A stretch of DNA of 64,000 bases. Source: DATJBF01 sp035515475 (GTDB lineage: Bacteria; Verrucomicrobiota; Verrucomicrobiia; Palsa-1439). How positions within the stretch are numbered: position 1 is the stretch's first letter; the number at the start of each line of letters is the position of its first letter. This document shows positions 25,801 through 32,065 of the stretch, piece by piece. The notes beneath the pieces are model-generated. The model was not told the origin of the DNA, searched no databases, and saw only the letters and a program-made list of their open reading frames with translations. The translations under genes were made by a program, and so were the position numbers. The stretch covers positions 1 through 64,000 of the forward strand of contig DATJBF010000045.1 in the NCBI GenBank assembly GCA_035515475.1, given 5' to 3'.

Positions 25801-27376
25801 CGCGGTGCTCATCGAAACGGATGGGTTGACCGGCAATCCGCTCGCCGTGGCGCAGCTCGTCGCCGATCGCGTCGGACAAGAACCGCTGGCGTGCGATCTG
25901 GTGTTGTGCGGCGAGCCGGTTCTGGCGGCGGTGTTGGCCGGGAACCTGGGGCTTTCCCATCTCGTCGACGTGAAGGAGTTCGTCGTCACCGGCGACCAAA
26001 CCACGGTCACGACCCAGAAACCTGAAGTCTCGCTGACGATTGATGAACCGGTGGTGCTGAGCCTTGTGGAACAACCCGCCCGGTTGGAGTTTACCGTCGA
26101 GGATGCTTTCGACGCGCTCGACAAGCCGCTGGAGATCGTCGACGCGCACGAATTGGCCATGCAACCCCGGTTCGAAATGCGCTACCGGTTGCCCGAGGCG
26201 CCCCCGGTTGAGGAGACGATCGAGGCGACGCCGGAAGCCGCCGCGGCGCTGGTGCGAAAGATTGCCGGGATCGAGTCGGCGCCGACGGGCGGGGCCGGCT
26301 CGTTCACGGGCACGGTGGAACTGGCCGGGAAATCGAAGCTGCCCACGCGCGATGCGGCGGTATTTGTGGCCACTGCCGAGAGACTCGAAGGGATCGAAAC
26401 GGCCGCCGCCGGCGCCGAAGCGTTGATGCTACCACTCCATGTGGTCTTGCTCGGACAATTCGACGAGCGAACCGTTCGCGCCCTTGCGCCCCAGGTGCCG
26501 GCTGAGTCCATCCACTTCGCGAGCAGCCCGCATCTGGCAGAGGCGACGCCGGTTTCGCTGCTCGCCGCGCTGCAAGCCATCTGGAAAGACACCCTGCCGC
26601 CGATGCTCGCCGCCGGTCCGTGGGCGGACGAACTCCTGGCGCAGTTTGCCCGGGCGTTCCCGCGCGTGCAAGCACACTACAACGTCGTCGTCGTGGCGCG
26701 GCACAACGGAACGGCGCACCTCATTTCTCCCGCGTTCGGTGGCAAGGTACAACGCGTCGCGACGGTCGCGTCCACGGCGGAGCACCCGCTGGTGATCACG
26801 GTGGGCAGTGGGGCGGAAAGCGGTCGGCGGCCAGCGGACTCGTCCGCCGCCGCGGAAAGCCAGAAGCGCGTGTTTCTTGTGCCCATCGAGTTCGAATACG
26901 ACCACAGCCGCGATGAGATGGCGAACGCCCTGGCCACCGTGAAAACCGACGCCGGAGCCAAATCCGTTGCCGACGCGGAGTTTATCGTCGACGTCGGCTA
27001 CGCCGTCCGCAACAAGGAGAACTTCGATTTGGTGATCGCGCCGTTGATGAAACGCCTGAAGGAAATCGGCGTAAAGAATGTGATGCTGGGCGGGACGCGC
27101 AAGGTCGTCGAGGAATTGAGGCTGCTGGCGTCCGACCAACAAATCGGCCAGACCGGCACGGCCGTGGATCCCCGGCTGATCATCTCCATCGGCGTCAGCG
27201 GCGCGCCCCAGCACATCGATTACATCGGCGAGCGGGCCACGATCATCGCCTTCAACAAGGATCCCGAGGCGCCGTTGATGACGTTGAACAAACGCCGGGC
27301 CCGACCGAAGGTCTTCCCGATTGTGGGCGATTTGTTCGAACTGGTCCCGAAGTTTACGGCGGCGCTAAAACCGTAG
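19841..27376 (+). CDS. Giant fusion: ETF-quinone oxidoreductase + acyl-CoA dehydrogenase + EtfB + EtfA
   Basis: A single uninterrupted frame of 2511 codons. Residues 1-700 are ETF:ubiquinone oxidoreductase: FAD motif VVIVGAGPAGITAA, GIGLDFPYPNFTGPATAMG, a hydrophobic stretch near 535-565, and a [4Fe-4S] site with Cys639 (HVCPAKVY) and Cys663, 666, 669 (CIKCETC). Residues ~720-1080 contain a degenerate acyl-CoA dehydrogenase helical domain (AGQIFGGTAYSEDDVLSKFY) without the catalytic motif. Residues ~1137-1760 are a full acyl-CoA dehydrogenase: IPRELGGEGL, FALTEPSAGSDSGG, WITNGHVAG and catalytic Glu1722 in IYEGTNEVQR. Residues ~1890-2110 resemble EtfB (RPWHVLVVLNVAP). Residues ~2160-2511 resemble EtfA, with FAD motif QIGQTGTAVDP and IIAFNKDPEAPLM. 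The predicted job is oxidising an acyl-CoA and passing electrons to membrane quinone. Substrate chain length is unknown. Linkers hold short DNA repeats. Confidence 0.9.
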   Translation: MASWKYDVVIVGAGPAGITAAIALAKADIPVLVVEAGVFPGAENWSGAVYFTENLAQPDVLGEPAVRDSAYERPVTKRGFYIYNGHSLAGLSYRNPTTFANCYTVLRPTYDHYLAELAKSLGATILPETTADGLVRDDANRIVGVHTDRGPIYADVVFLAEGDASQLVTKEGYESRHGGTPHFLQGIKEVIEVDPDYIERVFQLPRGEGAAFEILLRNPDRGTGRGTARLNMGGFLYTNKASLSLGLVLPLDNLSREFGGDHNRLMEWFKGLPEVRRWTNHGRSVAYGAKIIRGGGFRELPQLVDDGLAIGGAATGIGLDFPYPNFTGPATAMGRLFANAVKQIRATDQVFSRARLEELYESPLRETHYFKNVEFLEKWPPYVEHTRVFFSRFVDLKCGTLYIAGHPSLRPHQKLWQLAKFVRETLPLKRWGEFLRDVREQADALGLKHASQSAGNTPADSSGRSPGLGEVQLEFRVDGQPQTGFLWPLSRLFATAPPMLAAAADHLYRNDTTPLPYKLRHAIRSLTGQLGLGDVLAVTGFALVLCLLAPVQWLCELIKLVVTRPSPEKFLSSFFQKYRALVRERTRLDPDAVKVDQPWEEKLSLIRYSSETHSHIKVFRPENFENRTKLAESPLWHVCPAKVYEDKVDDLGQVQIIVNFENCIKCETCWRSAPDDVDWTRQRQQRLVFSAPTEANRKLLELIQHNGRRFRSPSTIHHQPLPIAPRLAATLRRFCEAVYAEPRYIDAGRSRWLQSLLTEAQSTARELDNPRIDQHLARIVAHAVHRKFFWAEADARQLLDQLAPPPPVEMEAAQPTRSAMVARLDKLFPKQTIKNLEHGQPLTQEQRNFLRVLADAASPPRPVILRELARRDPALAALVSGIYSAQIDARPELAEQPWIGLTAARGAWKEFVPERKPALVEVAADVCAIAHGAGELLLERCRAHATSRIQFPGLFQDEDGRDGIAKFGAVKQLLSEMEAQVRLLAALASHADKEPALVKILASEAFGPEPGSLAYNAGQIFGGTAYSEDDVLSKFYRDSVCFTHLLYDDEDLRREIGADAEQTLRDFAHNVVSALPITDELDVELAQLFAGAAATPRPVDGESSPGGPSDNSATHLLGAQVIEHGYIEGPLPDPPTFNYREALDTKQEYDYGDFLVKPFDATAWRFVPEMLHADAELGAYYDQLYQHFTERYWNRRFDGLPYFRLVEKLHMVPLEDVRDMIGRGFTRMYIPRELGGEGLLKAHYYILCPLSMRYADPSYALTIMAHSSIGTTPILLGLNQDLPRAKADLQEFLDNPSAISNLQSEIQKILRMLESPEALKVKKVFTALGENVKSEIGRKPMLRAIAAEFLAHFMDAGRAGLRMDLANFKSELAAALPALDSLRPRAETVIAELDRRAEAHKLFLRLISAGQISAFALTEPSAGSDSGGIQTRAVLKRAEVLTDSDGVKYFLLGNERKNIIDSATIDLTKIDYREYDYKTDDPTKFRYYQHNGKRVPIHDIARVRREGDREFYEYYELNGAKMWITNGHVAGVMCLYARTPEGPTGFMVDRHAEGLVVGKDEEKMGQRGSPTNELGLTSVRVPRENVIGIEGRGQVNALETLNIGRMGLCVSAVSMMAKIVEQTRTFVTERGLEKADWVQRTLGGMTAELYGIESLAYELVGRADHHGTKSIRTESAIGKYYASEALHRTIRAAEKILGIDACTQIHELEKHRRDARVLNIYEGTNEVQRFLILRDLVDNVLPKWKTDAPATEPAPLADAKNRLRGALRRSVDTFGPQVWQNANFQPTMFKLAEMAGYIKVMDSALWRIDWLKKNGGESRTAHARLAGDACAIYLQHALGEIRRLHDEFERDFTLLKQGLYPPEVRVAQLALQAEDAANTNPPPLPAHRVTRPWHVLVVLNVAPVLSPRPRVINGELLETNFDLEPASRTALERAIELKIGGVGVSPAQSGRPDRRHARSTVRVTAMAVAPRYGAELLQRTLALGADDAVLIETDGLTGNPLAVAQLVADRVGQEPLACDLVLCGEPVLAAVLAGNLGLSHLVDVKEFVVTGDQTTVTTQKPEVSLTIDEPVVLSLVEQPARLEFTVEDAFDALDKPLEIVDAHELAMQPRFEMRYRLPEAPPVEETIEATPEAAAALVRKIAGIESAPTGGAGSFTGTVELAGKSKLPTRDAAVFVATAERLEGIETAAAGAEALMLPLHVVLLGQFDERTVRALAPQVPAESIHFASSPHLAEATPVSLLAALQAIWKDTLPPMLAAGPWADELLAQFARAFPRVQAHYNVVVVARHNGTAHLISPAFGGKVQRVATVASTAEHPLVITVGSGAESGRRPADSSAAAESQKRVFLVPIEFEYDHSRDEMANALATVKTDAGAKSVADAEFIVDVGYAVRNKENFDLVIAPLMKRLKEIGVKNVMLGGTRKVVEELRLLASDQQIGQTGTAVDPRLIISIGVSGAPQHIDYIGERATIIAFNKDPEAPLMTLNKRRARPKVFPIVGDLFELVPKFTAALKP
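21977..22010. repeat. Short simple repeat inside the giant fusion gene
   Basis: Tandem CAACCATC/CACCATCAACC units read in frame as STIHHQPLPI. The position is the linker between the iron-sulfur domain and the first acyl-CoA dehydrogenase-like domain. Confidence 0.45.
23735..23759. repeat. Short repeat (ATCTCAAATCTCCAATCTG family) inside the giant fusion gene
   Basis: It is read in frame as AISNLQSEIQK, inside an insertion in the acyl-CoA dehydrogenase domain. A related sequence lies in frame in fabD at 55248-55272 (about 20 of 24 bases alike on the opposite strand). Confidence 0.45.
25657..25723. repeat. GTGGGGTAGGCGTCTCGCC-type repeat inside the EtfB-like part
   Basis: A GC-rich segment containing GTAGGCGTCTCGCCTGCCC with imperfect inverted arms. 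It is read in frame as GGVGVSPAQSGRPDRRHARS and interrupts the EtfB-like fold between an early helix (TALERAIELKI) and the next strand (VRVTAMAVAP). Confidence 0.45.
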
Positions 27377-27385
27377 GCGCGTCCC

Positions 27386-28318
27386 ATGGCGGCTCGGCCA
27401 ACAACTGTCAGCGTTACGGTGCCCGTGGGTCAGGCCGTCGACCGGGCGAAGCGGTTGTTGTTCCGACCGTTCGACCTGGGCCGGTGGTTTACCATCGGCT
27501 TCTGCGCCTGGCTGGCCCACCTCGGCCAAGCCACGTTTCGATTCAACTACAACCTTGGCTCGCGTCGGGGACGGGAGACAAACCTGCGTGCGGCGTTCGA
27601 GCACGCCCGGGAATACGTGATGGCCAATCTCTATTGGGTTCTGCCGTTGGCCGTCGCGCTGGCGGTCATCGGCGTCGCGTGTTGGATCGCGTTCCTGTGG
27701 CTCAGCAGCCGGGGGAAGTTCATGTTCCTCCACTGCGTGGCACTGGAGAAAGCGGAGGTCGGCGTGCCCTGGCACAAGTTCGCCCGCGAAGGAAACAGCT
27801 TGTTCGTATTCCGTCTCGTGCTCGGATTGATCGGGATGGCCCCGATGGTGCCGGCCGTGGCGATTGGGGCCGCCACGGTCCTGAGGATGGTGAACCGAGG
27901 CGGGCCCGACTTCCGCGGTGTCTTGGTGCTGGTCGGGGTCGCGTTGATGATGGTGATGACGGGTCTGATGTTCCTCGTCGTCGCCAAGCTGACGACGGAT
28001 TTCGTCGTGCCGATCATGGTTTTGCGGCGCGGCACGTGCCTGGCGGCGTGGCAGGAATTGCTGGCCCTGATTTCAGTGAACGTCACCAATTTCGTGTTAT
28101 ATCTGCTGTTCCAAGTCGTGCTGGCCATGGCCATCGGCGCGCTCGTGCTGCTGGCGATCGTCGTCACCTGCTGCATCGCTTGTTGCGTGATCATGATTCC
28201 GTACCTGGGCACCGTCCTGTTGTTGCCCATCGCGGCGTTCAAGAGATCCTACTCGCTCCATTACCTGGCACAGTATGGACGGGAGTATGACGTTTTTCCG
28301 ATGGGCGGCACGACGTAG
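27386..28318 (+). CDS. Multi-pass membrane protein downstream of the ETF fusion
   Basis: A 310-residue protein with about five to six hydrophobic segments: LGRWFTIGFCAWLAHL, YWVLPLAVALAVIGVACWIA, LGLIGMAPMVPAVAIGAATV, GVLVLVGVALMMVMTGLMF, FVLYLLFQVVLAMAIGALVL and CIACCVIMIPYLGTVLLL. I recognise no catalytic motif; it resembles uncharacterised inner-membrane proteins of the glycerophosphodiesterase-membrane-domain type in overall pattern only. ATG 27386 is 9 bp after the ETF fusion stop, so the two are almost certainly co-transcribed. A membrane anchoring or quinone-side partner role for the fusion is conceivable but unproven. Confidence 0.72.
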   Translation: MAARPTTVSVTVPVGQAVDRAKRLLFRPFDLGRWFTIGFCAWLAHLGQATFRFNYNLGSRRGRETNLRAAFEHAREYVMANLYWVLPLAVALAVIGVACWIAFLWLSSRGKFMFLHCVALEKAEVGVPWHKFAREGNSLFVFRLVLGLIGMAPMVPAVAIGAATVLRMVNRGGPDFRGVLVLVGVALMMVMTGLMFLVVAKLTTDFVVPIMVLRRGTCLAAWQELLALISVNVTNFVLYLLFQVVLAMAIGALVLLAIVVTCCIACCVIMIPYLGTVLLLPIAAFKRSYSLHYLAQYGREYDVFPMGGTT

Positions 28319-28349
28319 GCGGGACTTCCGAGACACTCCGGGCGGGAGG

Positions 28350-28703
28350 TTACTTCTTGTCGCCGCTGGTTTCGAGCAATTGCCAGAACTTGGGGTTTTC
28401 CTGGAGAAGCTGGTCTTCGGAGATCGGGAGCTTGCTGCGGTAGAAGAAATCCTTGAGCGAGTTCCGGCTGAGGATGCAGCGCACGTTGATGATGTCCCCG
28501 TCCCGCTCGAAGTAGATGCGGTAGTCCTTGACGCGGTACCGGTAAATCTTCTTCCCGCCCCGCGTGAGCTGGCCGAATTTCTCGTCGTCCTTCTCGAAGT
28601 CGTGCGGGAACAACTGGAACCCGTCGATGACTTCCAGTTGCAGTTTGCGCGGCAACGCGGCCAGTTCTTTCGCGCTCACGGGATTGAAAATGATCTGCAG
28701 CAT
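28350..28703 (-). CDS. Solitary RelE/ParE-superfamily protein
   Basis: A 117-residue protein starting MLQIIFNPVSAKELAAL at ATG 28703. The RelE fold is suggested by FGQLTRGGKKIYRYRVKDYR followed by IYFERDGDIINVRCILSRNS, the usual basic RxRVxDYRxxY core and last strands. It continues ~25 residues past the normal RelE end (LPISEDQLLQENPKFWQLLE). No antitoxin-like gene lies on either side: the neighbours are the membrane protein and the glycerophosphodiesterase. It could be a domesticated mRNA interferase or a structural homologue with another role. Confidence 0.7.
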   Translation of the reverse strand: MLQIIFNPVSAKELAALPRKLQLEVIDGFQLFPHDFEKDDEKFGQLTRGGKKIYRYRVKDYRIYFERDGDIINVRCILSRNSLKDFFYRSKLPISEDQLLQENPKFWQLLETSGDKK

Positions 28704-28741
28704 GGGCCGACTATAACGAAACGTGAGACGGGTTAAAAGCG

Positions 28742-29440
28742 TTAAAAAGTCAACGCCAGAGCCCGGTCCGGGTGATTCGTTATGATTCCGTCCACGCCCC
28801 AGCGCGCGAGCTGTTCCATCTCCGATTCGCGGTTCACCGTCCACACGAACAGCTTCCAGCCGCGTCGATGGATCTCCTGGACGACGCGCGGCGCGGTGAC
28901 GAGCCGGCGGCTCAAGGCGACACCGCGTACGTGGAGCGTGGGGCCGCCCGGCCCGCCGCGGCGGAGAGCGTGGAGCGAGAAGCGGAGGTTCCGCGCGATG
29001 AGGCCGAAGCGCGCCACGTGCGGGGCCGCTTCGGCGAGGGTTCTCATGCGCGGTACCGACAACGAGAACACAATCACCTCCCGTTCCATCCCCAGCTTGT
29101 TGATGAGCGCGGCAACTTTCCGTGGGTCGGCCCGCTTGATCTCGATCAACACCCGCGCCCGGCCCCGACACACGCGCAACACTTCCGCCAGAGTCGGGAC
29201 CTGGGAGTTCAAACGTTTGATCGCCGACAAGGTTGCGTCGCGCACTTTTCCGCGGACACCGCAAATCCGTTTCAGCCGGTAATCGTGGAACACGATCAAT
29301 TCGCCGTCGCGGGTCTCGTGCACGTCGATCTCCACGAAATCCACGCCGAGATCGAGCGCGGCGCGCACGGCGGGCAACGTGTTCTCCGGGTAACGGCCGC
29401 TGAACCCCCGATGGGCGATGATGAGGGGACGGCTCTTCAC
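28742..29440 (-). CDS. Glycerophosphodiester phosphodiesterase
   Basis: The enzyme hydrolyses glycerophosphodiesters to glycerol 3-phosphate and an alcohol. The 232-residue cytosolic-type protein carries IIAHRGFSGRYPENTLPA (catalytic HRG and PENT), FVEIDVHETRDGELIVFHD (metal-binding ExD and catalytic His) and a C-terminal GWKLFVWTVNRESEM and GVDGIITNHPD. GTG 29440 overlaps the glpD stop in a GTGA arrangement, so it is coupled to glpD. Its product glycerol 3-phosphate is the GlpD substrate, making the pair a phospholipid headgroup salvage route. There is no signal peptide, so it is UgpQ-like rather than periplasmic GlpQ. Confidence 0.92.
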   Translation of the reverse strand: MKSRPLIIAHRGFSGRYPENTLPAVRAALDLGVDFVEIDVHETRDGELIVFHDYRLKRICGVRGKVRDATLSAIKRLNSQVPTLAEVLRVCRGRARVLIEIKRADPRKVAALINKLGMEREVIVFSLSVPRMRTLAEAAPHVARFGLIARNLRFSLHALRRGGPGGPTLHVRGVALSRRLVTAPRVVQEIHRRGWKLFVWTVNRESEMEQLARWGVDGIITNHPDRALALTF

Positions 29441-30906
29441 GGGCGATCCTGTTTCCCTACTCTGAGGTAGCGGTCGAGTTGGACCCGTTCTTCGTCGGCG
29501 CTCCAGTGTAAGACCGGTGCCATCAACCGCGCCACCCGCGCCGCCGTCTCGGCGCCGCCGTTTCGGCTGAGCGCGAGTGGGGTGCGCCGGCGCATCACAT
29601 CGCTGAGCGTCACCGCCATTTCCTGCTGGCAGGCGTGGGCGACGTCGCTGGCATGAACGACCGGCGAATCGGAAACCGTCTCGCCCGCTTGCGCGGGTCG
29701 GCGGTTCGGCAGTGGTTCTTCCGTCGTCAAGCACGGCGCGGGCATCATGTCGAGCATCTCATAGACGGCATCGACCGCTTGCTGCGCGATGAGCCGGAAG
29801 GTGGTGTACTTGCCGCCGGCGATGCTCAGGAGATTCCGTCCGTGCCGCGCGATGCGGTGCTCGCGCGACCGCGCCGAGGGTGTGGCGGCGTCGGAGCGGA
29901 GCAAGGGGCGCACGCCCGCGGTCGTGGCGACGATGTCCGACTCGGAGATCGATGCATCCGGGAACAGCGCCCGCACCTCCGTCAGCAAGTACTCGATGTC
30001 CGACCGTTCGACGCGTACCGCGCCGGGATCACCCCGGAAATCCGTGTCCGTGGCCCCGACCAACGAGCCGTCACCCCACGGGACGACCAACAGGATTCGG
30101 CCATCCCGCCGGTTCGAAAACACGATTGCGTGCCGCTCGGTCAACTTGGGCAACAGCAGGTGAACGCCTTTGGCCGGACTCAACAGCGGTTGCGTGGCGC
30201 CGAATGGCGTTAACGAGCAGACCTTCTCCACCCACGGACCGGCGGCGTTGACGAACACCCGCGCTGCCACCTCGAACGTGTCCGTGCCCAACCGGTCGGC
30301 CACGCTGGCGGCGATCACACGATCTCCGCGCGTCGCGAAACCTGTTACTGCGCAGTAGTTGGCACATACCGCGCCCAGCTCAGCGGCGTGCAGGACGTTC
30401 TCGACGCAGAACCGCGCGTCGTCCTCCTGACAATCATAGAACCGGACCGCGCCGAGCAATCCGTCGCGCGACAGCGCCGGCTCCGCCGCCAGCGCCGCGC
30501 TGGGCGACAGCGTCCGGTGCGGCCCCACGTTGCGGTACAGCGCGAGGCAATCGTACAGCGTCATGCCGAGCCGGAGTTTGCCGAGCGAGACCGGGCTGCC
30601 GGCATAGATCGGAAACAGGAACGGCAACGGATGCACGAGATGCGGCGCGATGCGCTGGAGAATGCGGCGTTCGCGGCACGACTCAAAGACGAGCCGGAAG
30701 TTGCGCTGCGCCAGGTAGCGAAAGCCGCCGTGGATGAGCTTCGAGGACCGGCTGGATGTACCACTGGCGAAGTCGGATTGTTCGACCAACGCCACCCGCA
30801 AGCCGCGCAAGGCCGCATCGCGGGCCACGCCGGCCCCGAAAATGCCGCCGCCGATGACCAACACGTCAAACTCTTGCCCGGTCAGGGCCGACAACTCGCG
30901 GTTCAT
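29437..30906 (-). CDS. glpD: Glycerol-3-phosphate dehydrogenase (FAD, aerobic type)
   Basis: GlpD oxidises glycerol 3-phosphate to dihydroxyacetone phosphate at the membrane, passing electrons to quinone. From ATG 30906 the 489-residue product shows the FAD motif VLVIGGGIFGAGVARDAALR, then FASGTSSRSSKLIHGGFRYL, AARVFVNAAGPWVEKV, RILLVVPWGDGSLVGATDTD, SIAGGKYTTFRLIAQQAVD and a C-terminal helical domain. The frame continues far upstream of 30906, but only as the antisense of thyA. It is the first gene of a two-gene unit with the glycerophosphodiesterase. Confidence 0.94.
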   Translation of the reverse strand: MNRELSALTGQEFDVLVIGGGIFGAGVARDAALRGLRVALVEQSDFASGTSSRSSKLIHGGFRYLAQRNFRLVFESCRERRILQRIAPHLVHPLPFLFPIYAGSPVSLGKLRLGMTLYDCLALYRNVGPHRTLSPSAALAAEPALSRDGLLGAVRFYDCQEDDARFCVENVLHAAELGAVCANYCAVTGFATRGDRVIAASVADRLGTDTFEVAARVFVNAAGPWVEKVCSLTPFGATQPLLSPAKGVHLLLPKLTERHAIVFSNRRDGRILLVVPWGDGSLVGATDTDFRGDPGAVRVERSDIEYLLTEVRALFPDASISESDIVATTAGVRPLLRSDAATPSARSREHRIARHGRNLLSIAGGKYTTFRLIAQQAVDAVYEMLDMMPAPCLTTEEPLPNRRPAQAGETVSDSPVVHASDVAHACQQEMAVTLSDVMRRRTPLALSRNGGAETAARVARLMAPVLHWSADEERVQLDRYLRVGKQDRP

Positions 30907-30994
30907 GGTGCAATCCCTGCCTGTTCTAGCAAGGGAAAGGCAATTTGTCGTGCGGAAAGAGTCCAAGCCACCCGAGGAATGATGTGCTGCGCGC

Positions 30995-31045
30995 TGTAGC
31001 GGCGGTCTGTGACCGCCGAATCGGCGCTCGTAGAGCGCCGCTACA
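30995..31045. repeat. Perfect nested palindrome (TGTAGCGGC family)
   Basis: Outer arms TGTAGCGGC and GCCGCTACA enclose two perfect hairpins, GGCGGTC/GACCGCC and GGCGCTC/GAGCGCC. It lies between divergent glpD and thyA. No T-run follows it. A longer member is at 45132-45195 and a half copy at 8336-8360. Confidence 0.75.
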
Positions 31046-31065
31046 AATGCATCCGCACAAATCCG

Positions 31066-31094
31066 TTGGATTTTTTTGGTCGCGTCGTTACAAT
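31066..31094 (+). promoter_or_regulatory. Sigma70-like promoter of thyA
   Basis: TTGGAT at 31066-31071 and TACAAT at 31089-31094 are separated by 17 bp, ending 25 bp before the thyA ATG. It would drive thyA and probably folA. Confidence 0.5.
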
Positions 31095-31119
31095 CCGCGC
31101 GGCGAGGCGTTTCACGAAC

Positions 31120-31959
31120 ATGAAAGAGTATCTGGATCTGGTGAGGCTTGTCCTCAACCAGGGCAAACTGAAGAAGAGCCGCACGGGAATCGACACGATT
31201 TCGTATTTTGGCGCGCATTACACGGTCGATCTCTCCCGAGGATTCCCGCTGCTCACCACCAAGGAGGTCAACTGGCCCGCGGTCCTGCGCGAGTTGCTCT
31301 GGTATCTTTCGGGCGAAGATCACATTCGCAACCTGCGCAAGCACACGAAGATTTGGGACGCGTGGGCCGATGCCGACGGGAATCTCGACACCGCTTACGG
31401 CCGTTACTGGCGACGGTTTCCCAGTCCATACAAGGACGCCGACGGTGAGTGGCGCGTCCGCGAGGTCGACCAGATCCAATTCGTCATCGACGCGTTGCGC
31501 AAGGAACCGTACAGCCGCCGCATGGTCGTCACCGCGTGGGAACCCGGCAATGCCGGCACCAGCAAACTCCCACCCTGCCACTACAGCTTCGTGTTCAACG
31601 TGCAGGACGACAAACTGTGCTGTCATCTCACGCAACGTTCGGGCGACATCGCGCTCGGCATTCCGTTCAACCTGGCCTGTTACGCCACGCTCACCCAGAT
31701 GCTCGCCCAGGAGGTCGGTCTCACGGTCGGTCGGTTCAGCCACACGATCGTCGACGCCCACATCTATACCGCCAGTCCCGAGAGCGGTCTCGCCGAGTAC
31801 GATCACGTGTCCGGGTTGCGCGAACAACTCAAACGCGAACCGCGTCCGCTGCCGCGTCTGGTGATCGCGAAGAAACCGATCGACCAGTTGCGATTCGAGG
31901 ATTTCCAGTTGCTCGATTATCACCCGCATCCCAAAATCAAATTCAAGGTGGCGGTATGA
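31120..31959 (+). CDS. thyA: Thymidylate synthase
   Basis: ThyA methylates dUMP to dTMP using methylene-tetrahydrofolate. The 279-residue product from ATG 31120 starts MKEYLDLVRLVLNQG and shows RTGIDTISYFGAHYTVDLS, the active-site region LPPCHYSFVFNV (catalytic Cys), CHLTQRSGDIALGIPFNLA and VDAHIYTASPESGL. It ends HPKIKFKVAV as usual. Upstream frame extension runs through a palindromic repeat and is rejected. folA follows 106 bp downstream, with most of the gap occupied by another palindrome. Together with dihydrofolate reductase it forms the dTMP cycle. Confidence 0.96.
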   Translation: MKEYLDLVRLVLNQGKLKKSRTGIDTISYFGAHYTVDLSRGFPLLTTKEVNWPAVLRELLWYLSGEDHIRNLRKHTKIWDAWADADGNLDTAYGRYWRRFPSPYKDADGEWRVREVDQIQFVIDALRKEPYSRRMVVTAWEPGNAGTSKLPPCHYSFVFNVQDDKLCCHLTQRSGDIALGIPFNLACYATLTQMLAQEVGLTVGRFSHTIVDAHIYTASPESGLAEYDHVSGLREQLKREPRPLPRLVIAKKPIDQLRFEDFQLLDYHPHPKIKFKVAV

Positions 31960-31980
31960 GGCCGGTGGCGATTGAGCGAC

Positions 31981-32065
31981 TTGGAGTGCGCCGGCTTGAC
32001 GGCGCTTTGCCCTCCTTTGACGGCGTGAATGTACAGCAAGGGTGCGTCAAGCCGCAGCACTCCAA
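31981..32065. repeat. Imperfect palindrome (TTGGAGTGC family) abutting the folA start
   Basis: TTGGAGTGC at 31981 is inverted as GCACTCCAA at 32057-32065, and inner arms CGGCTTGACG and CGTCAAGCCG also pair. The element ends exactly one base before the folA ATG, in the place where a Shine-Dalgarno would be. Confidence 0.65.

Noticed and set aside
19841..27376. Assembly or frameshift artefact as the source of the giant fusion
   Set aside because: A chance join would need several lost stops at once. The frame stays open over 7.5 kb, spans four joins, and every domain retains its key residues. Resequencing is still worthwhile.
30995..31045. Rho-independent terminator
   Set aside because: The palindrome is perfect but no T-run follows on either strand, and related copies occur in varied contexts.
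29437..31929. Long minus-strand frame of 830 codons
   Set aside because: Only 29437-30906 is GlpD. The upstream part is the exact antisense of thyA and has no family features.
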